Part shown: piece after piece, positions 35,814-42,210 of the stretch
Layout: each line of letters starts with the position of its first letter
Numbering within the stretch: the first letter of the stretch is position 1
Source: CF-46 sp042408445
GTDB taxonomy: Bacteria > Chloroflexota > Limnocylindria > Limnocylindrales > CSP1-4
Direction of reading: 5' to 3'
Length of the DNA stretch: 64,000 nt
Assembly (NCBI GenBank): GCA_042408445.1
Contig: JBHORC010000023.1
Coordinates: forward strand, 124,001-188,000
Program-made: the position numbers and the translations under genes
Notes under the pieces: model-generated
Databases searched by the model: none
Told to the model about the DNA's origin: nothing
Seen by the model: the letters and a program-made list of their open reading frames with translations, nothing else

Positions 35814-35851
35814 CGCTGGGTCCTCCGGGGTTTCGGGGCTCGTGAGCAGGC

Positions 35852-36853
35852 TCACGGCTTGATGACGATCTTCACGGCATCGCCGGACCGCAGCCTGCCG
35901 ATCCCCGCCAGGGTCTCCTCGAGGGGGATCGTGGCCGTGATCATCGGGGCGAGGTTCAGCCGGCCGCTCTCGACGAGCCGGATGGCCGCCGGGAACGTGA
36001 AGTTCGAGATGTACGACCCGAAGATCGCGAGGCCTTTCTCGACGATCTCGACCTGGTGGACCGGCGGCCGGGCGTTGCCGTTCATCCCGAACACGACGAT
36101 CCGGGCGCCCATCGCCGCGGCGTCGATCGCCTGCGGCAGGACGCTCCCGACCGCGTCCACGACGACGTCCCCACCTGCCGGCAGGAGCTCGGCGCGCCGG
36201 GCGGCCCATGCGTCCGGCGTGAGGACCTCGTCCGCCCCGACCGCCTTCGCGACGCCGGCCCGGTCCGGGCTCGGCTCGATGGCGATGATTCGACCGGCGC
36301 CCGCCGCCCGGAAGACGGCGATGAAGAGGCAGCCGATCGCGCCGGCCCCGAAGACGACGGCTGATTCGCCCGGCCGGATCGCCGCGCGGTTGGTGCCGTT
36401 CACGACGCACGCGAGCGGCTCGACGAGGGCGGCCATCTCCGCCGGGACCGAGTCGGAGATCGGGTAGATGCTGTTCGCTGGCGCCGTGACGAACTGGGCG
36501 AGCGCGCCGTCGCGATGGACGCCGAGGGCGCGGATGTTCGTGCAGTTCGCGGGCCGACCGGCGCGACACGAATCGCAGGCGCCGCACTTCGGGTCCGGGT
36601 CGACGACGACGCGCGTCCCGACCGCCACGTCCCGGACGGCAGCGCCGACCTCGCGGACGCGACCCACGAACTCGTGGCCGATCACCACGGGCGGGGTCGA
36701 GGGATGGCCGGGCGGCACGTTGATGATCTGGACGTCGGAGCCGCAGACGCCGCACGCCTCGACCTCGATGACGACCTCGTCCTCGGCCGGCGTCGGCTCG
36801 GGAAGATCGCGGACGACGAGGCGACCCTCGCCTTCGTAGACGGCGGCACGCAT
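35852..36853 (-). CDS. zinc-dependent medium-chain dehydrogenase
   Basis: 333-aa alcohol/polyol dehydrogenase of the sorbitol/threonine dehydrogenase type. Catalytic zinc ligands lie in EACGVCGSD and IGHEFVGRV; the structural zinc site is the four-Cys cluster CGACDSCRAGRPANC. The Rossmann motif is VVFGAGAIGCLFIAVFRAAG. It should oxidise a polyol or sugar with NAD(P). Start ATG 36853 has a GGAGAG site about 9 nt upstream. It lies 38 nt before the iolE-like gene and 79 nt after the LLM oxidoreductase, all on one strand. Confidence 0.9.
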   Translation of the reverse strand: MRAAVYEGEGRLVVRDLPEPTPAEDEVVIEVEACGVCGSDVQIINVPPGHPSTPPVVIGHEFVGRVREVGAAVRDVAVGTRVVVDPDPKCGACDSCRAGRPANCTNIRALGVHRDGALAQFVTAPANSIYPISDSVPAEMAALVEPLACVVNGTNRAAIRPGESAVVFGAGAIGCLFIAVFRAAGAGRIIAIEPSPDRAGVAKAVGADEVLTPDAWAARRAELLPAGGDVVVDAVGSVLPQAIDAAAMGARIVVFGMNGNARPPVHQVEIVEKGLAIFGSYISNFTFPAAIRLVESGRLNLAPMITATIPLEETLAGIGRLRSGDAVKIVIKP

Positions 36854-36932
36854 CACGCTGGGCTCTCCTGCCGGACAACCGGCCTGTACGGGGCTGAGGG
36901 GTGGACGAGTCGGGGTCTGGCGCGACGAGCGG

Positions 36933-37934
36933 TCATGCCAGGCGCTCGCGAACCGGTCCGGCCAGTCGCTCGAACGTCTCGTCATCGATGGCCGCCGGAA
37001 GGTCGGCGATCGCCTCCTCGGCACCGGCCGCGCGCCACGCTCGCAGGAGCGCGCCGACGGCGTCCTCCGTGTCGGCGAGCGGCGAGCTGGCGGCCCACGC
37101 CTCGGCCTGGCGCTGGTCGCCGCAGTGGCGGACGAGGATCGCGGCGAGGGCGGCGACGGCCGCCTCCCGCGTGTCGCGGATGCAGATGGGCTGGACGCCG
37201 ACCGTCCGCCGGATCGCAGCCGGATCGCGACCCACGTCCGCGCAGTGGCGGTCCAGGACCACGCACTTCCGGGCGTACGTCTCGGGATCGCCCTCGCCGT
37301 TCCAGATGTCCGCATCGCGGGCGACGATCCGGAGCATCCGCCGCTCGCCGCTGCCGCCGATGAGCAGCGGCAGGCGGGGCTGCATGGGCGGGGGATCGTT
37401 CCGGAGGTCGTGACCGGACACCCAGCGTCCGTCCTGCTCGACCGGGCCGCCGTCGAGCATCCCGCGGGCGAGACTCGACGCCTCGTCGAACCGGCTGATC
37501 CGGTCGCCGAGCGAGAGGACGTCGTAGCCGAATGCCCGCGTCTCCGACTCGTGCCAGCCGGCGCCGAGCCCGAGCATCGCCCGCCCACCGCTCGCGTGGT
37601 CCAGGGCGGTCGCCATCTTCACGGTCAGGCCGACGTTCCGGTAGCCGACGCCGGAGACCATCACGCCGAGCGGAACCCGGGACGTCCGCGCCGCCCACGC
37701 GCCGAGCGTCATCCAGCCCTCGAACACTGGGCCATGCGCGCCGAGCACTGGGCCGTGCGCGTCGCCGTGGATCGGCATCATGTGGTCGTTCGCGAACAGG
37801 CTGTCGAAGCCGGCCGCCTCCACCCGCTCGCCGGCTCGCATCAGCTCGTCCCAGGTCGTGTGCTGGCCCCAGATCTGGAACCCGAGGCGGATCGGGTCGG
37901 ATGGGCTCGGCGGCGCTCCGAGGAGCCCGGTCAC
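36933..37934 (-). CDS. LLM-class (luciferase-like, probably F420-dependent) oxidoreductase
   Basis: 333-aa TIM-barrel flavin or F420 enzyme. IRLGFQIWGQHTTWDEL, GFDSLFANDHMMPIHG, VMVSGVGYRNVGLTVKMATALDHASGGRAMLGLGAGWHESE (consecutive family blocks) and LLIGGSGERRMLRIVARDADIWN place it in the LLM class. F420 use is likely because the HASGGRAMLGLGAG block is common in F420 enzymes, but FMN cannot be excluded. The GTG start at 37934 overlaps the stop of the upstream permease gene (GTGA), so it is translationally coupled to the transporter. Its substrate may be the transported compound or a derivative. Confidence 0.85.
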   Translation of the reverse strand: MTGLLGAPPSPSDPIRLGFQIWGQHTTWDELMRAGERVEAAGFDSLFANDHMMPIHGDAHGPVLGAHGPVFEGWMTLGAWAARTSRVPLGVMVSGVGYRNVGLTVKMATALDHASGGRAMLGLGAGWHESETRAFGYDVLSLGDRISRFDEASSLARGMLDGGPVEQDGRWVSGHDLRNDPPPMQPRLPLLIGGSGERRMLRIVARDADIWNGEGDPETYARKCVVLDRHCADVGRDPAAIRRTVGVQPICIRDTREAAVAALAAILVRHCGDQRQAEAWAASSPLADTEDAVGALLRAWRAAGAEEAIADLPAAIDDETFERLAGPVRERLA

Positions 37935-38779
37935 TCCGCGTCGCGGCGGCGGAGCCGTCGCCCGCCGCTCAGGAGAAGGGAGCCGACCACGAACACGAGC
38001 AGGGTGCCGACGAGCAGGACGGTTGCCAGCGCATTCACCTCGGGCGTCACCCCGAACTTGATCTGCGTGTAGATGTAGAGCGGCAGGGTCTGCTGCGGCC
38101 CGATCGTGAAGAACGTGATCACGAACTCGTCGATCGAGAGGGTCACGCAGAGCAGCGCCCCGGCCAGGATCGCCGGCGCGATGAGCGGCAGGACGATGTG
38201 GCGGAGCGTCCGCGCCGGGCTCGCCCCCAGGTCCGCGGCGGCCCACTCCAGCCGCCGGTCGAAGCCCTGTAGGCGGGCCGCGACGATCAGCACGACGAAC
38301 GGGGTCGTGAACACGAGGTGCCCGGCGACGACCGTGTACAGCCCGAGCTGGAGATGGAGCGCCTGGCGGAAGAAGATCAGCAGGCCGATCCCGATCAGGA
38401 CGCCCGGGATCATGATCGGCAGGGTGAAGCCCAGCCGGAGCGCGCCGGGGGCGCGGACGCCGCCTCGGACGAGCGGGAACGCGACCATCGTCCCGATGAT
38501 CGTGGCGAGGATCGTGACGATGACGGCGATCTCGAGGGACGTCAGGAGGGCGCCCTGGATCGACGAATCCGCGGCGAGGACCTGGTACCAGTGGAGTGTC
38601 AGACCGGTGATCGGGAAGCCGGGCGTCGACGCCTTCTCGAAGGAGAAGAGGATCAGGAACGCGATCGGCAGGTAGAGGAACGCGAGGACCGCGCCGGTCA
38701 GGGCGATCAGCGACCAGCGGATCTGCCGGGCGAAGCCGCTGACCGGCATCGTGTCGAGCGGGCTGACACCCCTAGCCAT
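37931..38779 (-). CDS. ABC transporter permease, PotC-like
   Basis: 282-aa inner membrane protein with six helices. The cytoplasmic EAA loop is EWAAADLGASPARTLRHIVLP. IDEFVITFFTIGPQQTLPLYIY is typical of the second permease of spermidine/putrescine-type importers. It overlaps the first permease by 8 nt and the LLM gene by 4 nt. Confidence 0.9.
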   Translation of the reverse strand: MARGVSPLDTMPVSGFARQIRWSLIALTGAVLAFLYLPIAFLILFSFEKASTPGFPITGLTLHWYQVLAADSSIQGALLTSLEIAVIVTILATIIGTMVAFPLVRGGVRAPGALRLGFTLPIMIPGVLIGIGLLIFFRQALHLQLGLYTVVAGHLVFTTPFVVLIVAARLQGFDRRLEWAAADLGASPARTLRHIVLPLIAPAILAGALLCVTLSIDEFVITFFTIGPQQTLPLYIYTQIKFGVTPEVNALATVLLVGTLLVFVVGSLLLSGGRRLRRRDAE

Positions 38780-39692
38780 TCGCGACGACGTCCTCGACCC
38801 GGAACGACTTCCGGAAGATGATCATGATCGCGGTCACGAACGCGGCGATGATGATCGCCAGGGCGGCGCCTTCCGCGAACTGGGCCTGACGCAGGTAGTT
38901 CACGATCAGGTTCGCGATCAGGCTGCTCTGCGCGCCGCCGACGAGCGTCGGCGTCAGGAACTCGCCCAGGATCGGGATGAACACGAAGATGCAGGCCGTG
39001 ATGATCCCGGCCCGGATCTGGGGCAGCAGGATGTGCCGGAACGCCTGGTCCGGCCGCGCCCCGAGGTCCTGTGCCGCATTCAGCTGGGTGAAGTCGAACT
39101 TCTCGAGCGATGCGTAGAGGGCGAGCACCGCGAACGGGAAGTAGATGTAGGTGAGCACGACGAACACGCCCGGGTCGTCGTAGTTGAACATCGTCGACGG
39201 CTGGTTGATCAGCCCGACGCCCATCAGGAACTGGTTGAGCGCGCCGTGCTCGCCGAGGATCGCCTGCCACGCGTAGACCCGGACGAGATAGCTCGTCCAG
39301 AACGGCACGATCACCGCGAGCAGGATCGCCCGCTGGACCCAGCGGCTCGTGTAGCGGACGAGGAAGTAGGCGAACGGCAGCCCGATGAGCAGCGTCGCCG
39401 TGGTGACGATACCGCCCATCACGAGCGTCTTCAGGAACGTCCGGAGGTACGTCCCCTCCGTGAAGAACCGGGCGTAGTTGGCGAGGTTCCAGTCCGGCAC
39501 GAGCCGGAAGTCGTTGTTCGTCTTCCAGAAGCTGAACACGAACATGATCAGCATCGGGACGAGGAACAGGAACAGGAGCACGGCGAGGCCCGGCAGGGCG
39601 GGGACCGCCCTGCCGATTCGCCTCAGGATCGAGTTGGGGACGCCCGCGAGCGGCACCGCGCCGGGTGCCGACTCGCGAGCCTCGGCCGTCAT
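38772..39692 (-). CDS. ABC transporter permease, PotB-like
   Basis: 306-aa inner membrane protein with six helices, first at about residues 31-52. The EAA loop is NAAQDLGARPDQAFRHILLP, and IPILGEFLTPTLVGGAQSSLIANLI is characteristic of PotB. Lies 30 nt after the substrate-binding protein gene and overlaps the second permease gene. Confidence 0.9.
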   Translation of the reverse strand: MTAEARESAPGAVPLAGVPNSILRRIGRAVPALPGLAVLLFLFLVPMLIMFVFSFWKTNNDFRLVPDWNLANYARFFTEGTYLRTFLKTLVMGGIVTTATLLIGLPFAYFLVRYTSRWVQRAILLAVIVPFWTSYLVRVYAWQAILGEHGALNQFLMGVGLINQPSTMFNYDDPGVFVVLTYIYFPFAVLALYASLEKFDFTQLNAAQDLGARPDQAFRHILLPQIRAGIITACIFVFIPILGEFLTPTLVGGAQSSLIANLIVNYLRQAQFAEGAALAIIIAAFVTAIMIIFRKSFRVEDVVANG

Positions 39693-39722
39693 GACGAGCC
39701 CGGTCGCCTCGTCTGCGGCCGG

Positions 39723-40913
39723 CTAGGCGCCGAAGACGTCGTTGAATGCGGCGATGACCTTCTGGGTCGAGCTGCCCGGGCCCTTGAGGGTCATCGTGTT
39801 GACCGTCTCCGGCTTGTTGAACAGCAGGTGGTCGGCGAGCTCCTGCTGACCCTGGTTGATCAGCAGCTTGTACGCCTGCTCGTTGAACAGCGGGCGGCGG
39901 TTCAGCATGAAGTTCGCCGCGACGTACTCGGCCTGCTCGTGGACCTCGAGGAACGGCATGAGCAGGTTGTTGTTCGCGCCGCCGTGGACGAGCATCTCGG
40001 CATCCATCCAGCCGATCGTGCCTTCCTTCGGGGTGAAGGTCGTGAGCTTCGGCCCGCCCTGGTCCATGACCGCCGTGTCCGCGCCGAGGTTGATCGTCGC
40101 GATCCACGCCTCGCCGTTCTTCAGGGCGGCGACGGTGTCCGTTGCCTGCGGCGCGAGCCGCAGGATGTTCGGCTTCAGCTGGACGAGGAGGTCCTTCGCC
40201 TTGGCGATCTCGTCGTCCGTCATGTTGTACGGATCCTTGACGCCCGCGGCCTTGCCCATGTAGGCCATGACCTCGACCGGCTGATCCTCGACGACGACGC
40301 GCTTCTTGTACTTCGGGTCCAGCAGGAGCTGCCACGAGTCGGCGCCCGGCGTGACGTGCGCCGCGTCGTACGTGACCTGGATCGGCGCCCAGCCGTTCGG
40401 ATAGCCGAGGTAGCCGGCGGCGCTGCTCCAGATCTCAAAGCTGCGCGCCACGGAGAACAGCTGGCTTGCGACCTTCAGCGAGTTGATGTCGAACGCGTCG
40501 ATCAGCTGGCTCTCGAAGTAGTGAGGCACCCAGAGGGCGTCACCGGAGACCAGGTCAACCTGGCCGCCGACCTGCTGGATCTTCGTGTAGGCGTCGATGT
40601 TGTCGCTGAAGCTGGTGATGTTGGCCTTGATCCCGGTCTCGGCCGCGATCTTGTCCATCTCGGCCTGGTACCAGTGGTCGCCCCAGGTCAGCCAGTTGAA
40701 CGTGCCCGTCGGGTTCGCCGCGGCCTGGCTTGCGGCCGGCGCGCTGGCGGCGGGAGCGCTCGCGCCGCCGGCTGCGGATGCCGCCGGTGGGGCTGCGCTT
40801 GCAGCAGGGGTGGAGCAGGCGGCCGCGATGCCGCCGATCCCGACGGCAGCACCTGCGAGGCCGGCGGCCTTCAGGAACTGTCGACGGTCGAACTCCCGTG
40901 TCAGATCAGCCAT
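39723..40913 (-). CDS. ABC transporter substrate-binding lipoprotein, PotD-like
   Basis: 396-aa extracytoplasmic binding protein. The N-terminus has a twin-arginine-like motif DRRQFLKAAG followed by a lipobox IAAAC (Cys33), then an Ala/Pro/Ser linker to residue about 67. The mature part begins GTFNWLTWGDHW and includes QVDLVSGDALWVPHYFESQLI, as in spermidine/putrescine-type proteins (SBP class D). The ligand need not be a polyamine; the clustered cyclitol genes suggest an inositol derivative, perhaps an amino-cyclitol. A GGAGGAG site 6-7 nt upstream fixes ATG 40913. It follows the ATPase gene by 21 nt. Confidence 0.9.
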   Translation of the reverse strand: MADLTREFDRRQFLKAAGLAGAAVGIGGIAAACSTPAASAAPPAASAAGGASAPAASAPAASQAAANPTGTFNWLTWGDHWYQAEMDKIAAETGIKANITSFSDNIDAYTKIQQVGGQVDLVSGDALWVPHYFESQLIDAFDINSLKVASQLFSVARSFEIWSSAAGYLGYPNGWAPIQVTYDAAHVTPGADSWQLLLDPKYKKRVVVEDQPVEVMAYMGKAAGVKDPYNMTDDEIAKAKDLLVQLKPNILRLAPQATDTVAALKNGEAWIATINLGADTAVMDQGGPKLTTFTPKEGTIGWMDAEMLVHGGANNNLLMPFLEVHEQAEYVAANFMLNRRPLFNEQAYKLLINQGQQELADHLLFNKPETVNTMTLKGPGSSTQKVIAAFNDVFGA

Positions 40914-40934
40914 TCCGTGCTCCTCCAGCTCGAT

Positions 40935-42032
40935 TCAGTCGGCGATCAGGGACGCGTGATCGGACTGCCACCATACGCAGACCTCCTCCCCCAATTCAGG
41001 CTGGACGCCGGCCGTCTCGACGCTGGTCCCGTGCGGTCGAACCGTGACGATCTCGCCGGCGGCGGTCGTGAGTGTGATCCGGGTGTAGTTGCCGAGGAAG
41101 GCCACGTTCACGACGCGGCCGAGGATCCCCCCGGAGGTCGCCGCGCTCTCGCGGGGGCGGAGCGCGAGGTATTCGGGGCGGACCATGAGGGTCGCCCGGC
41201 CATCGACCGCGCCGTCCGGCGCTGGGACGACCGCGCCGTCGTCGAGGATGAACTGGCAGCGGCCGGCGCTCGTCTCGACGCGGCCGGGCAGGAAGTTCGT
41301 CTCGCCGATGAAGTCGGCCACGAACCGGTTCACCGGTCGGTCGTAGATCATCCGCGGCGTGTCGACCTGGGCGACGTGCCCGCCGGACATGATCGCGATC
41401 CGCGTCGCCATCGAGAGCGCTTCTTCCTGGTCGTGGGTCACGAAGACGAACGTCGTGCCGACCTGGCGGTGGATCCGCGACAGCTCGGTCTGCATCTGCT
41501 TGCGGAGCTTCAGGTCGAGCGCCCCGAGGGGCTCGTCGAGGAGGAGGACGGCGGGCTGCTTGGCCAGGGCGCGAGCGAGCGCGACGCGCTGCTGCTGCCC
41601 GCCGGACAGCTGGGCCGGCAGGCGGTTGCCGAGTCCGGCCAGGCCGACGAGATCCAGGTACTCCCGCGTCCTCGTCGTGACCTGGGCGTCGGACAGCTTC
41701 TCCATCCGGAGCCCGAACGCGATGTTCCGCTCGACCGTCATGTGCGGGAACAGCGCGTAGTTCTGGAAGACGGTGTTGACGTTCCGCTTGTGGGGCGGGA
41801 GGTGGTTGACGGCGCGGCCCTCGATGAGCAGCTCGCCGGACGACAGCGGGATGAAGCCGCCGATCAGGTTCAGGGTCGTCGTCTTGCCGCAGCCCGAAGG
41901 GCCGAGCAGGCAGAAGAACTCGCCGGGCTCGATCGCCATCGAGACGTCATTGAGGGCGATCGCGTCGCCGTACCGCTTCGTCGCGTGGCGCAGCTCGATC
42001 GCGGGGGTCGAGTCAGGCAACGGGGGCGACAC
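40935..42032 (-). CDS. ABC transporter ATP-binding protein, PotA-like
   Basis: 365-aa importer ATPase. Walker A LLGPSGCGKTT, Q-loop VFQNYALFPHM, signature LSGGQQQRVALARALA, Walker B LLLDEPLGALD, H-loop VTHDQEEA. The C-terminal third is a TOBE domain (LMVRPEYLALRP). First gene of a seven-gene operon (ATPase, binding protein, two permeases, LLM, zinc dehydrogenase, iolE-like). GTG 42032 is the only reasonable start because an in-frame stop lies 10 codons upstream. No strong ribosome binding site. The predicted promoter at 42146-42174 leaves a leader of about 107 nt. Confidence 0.92.
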   Translation of the reverse strand: MSPPLPDSTPAIELRHATKRYGDAIALNDVSMAIEPGEFFCLLGPSGCGKTTTLNLIGGFIPLSSGELLIEGRAVNHLPPHKRNVNTVFQNYALFPHMTVERNIAFGLRMEKLSDAQVTTRTREYLDLVGLAGLGNRLPAQLSGGQQQRVALARALAKQPAVLLLDEPLGALDLKLRKQMQTELSRIHRQVGTTFVFVTHDQEEALSMATRIAIMSGGHVAQVDTPRMIYDRPVNRFVADFIGETNFLPGRVETSAGRCQFILDDGAVVPAPDGAVDGRATLMVRPEYLALRPRESAATSGGILGRVVNVAFLGNYTRITLTTAAGEIVTVRPHGTSVETAGVQPELGEEVCVWWQSDHASLIAD

Positions 42033-42126
42033 TCGTCGTCGCCGCGCCCGCGCGCGACATCACCGTCGATGAGGTCGACCAATTCATGGCAACGCGACGG
42101 GGGATCGAGACGTGCACGGGCCCCTC

Positions 42127-42174
42127 TTGTGCAACCGTTTCCGCAATGCTAGCGTCGGGCCCATGACGCGTCAA
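42127..42174. promoter_or_regulatory. bidirectional LacI-regulated promoter B
   Basis: Plus strand: -35 TTGTGC (42127-42132), 17 nt, -10 TAGCGT (42150-42155). Minus strand: -35 TTGACG (42174-42169), 17 nt, -10 TAGCAT (42151-42146). A degenerate operator, TGCAACCGTTTCCGCAA (42130-42146), lies in the plus spacer and just past the minus -10. One repressor site would thus control the transporter operon and the PHP-type gene. Confidence 0.7.
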
Positions 42175-42210
42175 TACGCGGCGCGGCCGGCCACTCCTCG
42201 GACGGCCTGA
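42163..42210 (+). CDS. putative 15-codon leader peptide, leaderless
   Basis: ATG at 42163 lies 7 nt after the -10 TAGCGT, exactly where transcription should start. The frame encodes MTRQYAARPATPRTA and ends with TGA 42208-42210, overlapping the ATG of the metallohydrolase gene (TGATG). The main gene has no ribosome binding site, so translation of the mini-frame could deliver ribosomes to it by termination-reinitiation. Very short, so it may be fortuitous. Confidence 0.45.
   Translation: MTRQYAARPATPRTA

Noticed and set aside
38751..42152. A plus-strand frame of 1133 codons
   Set aside because: It is the antisense shadow of the four transporter genes; composition is low-complexity and no family motif appears.
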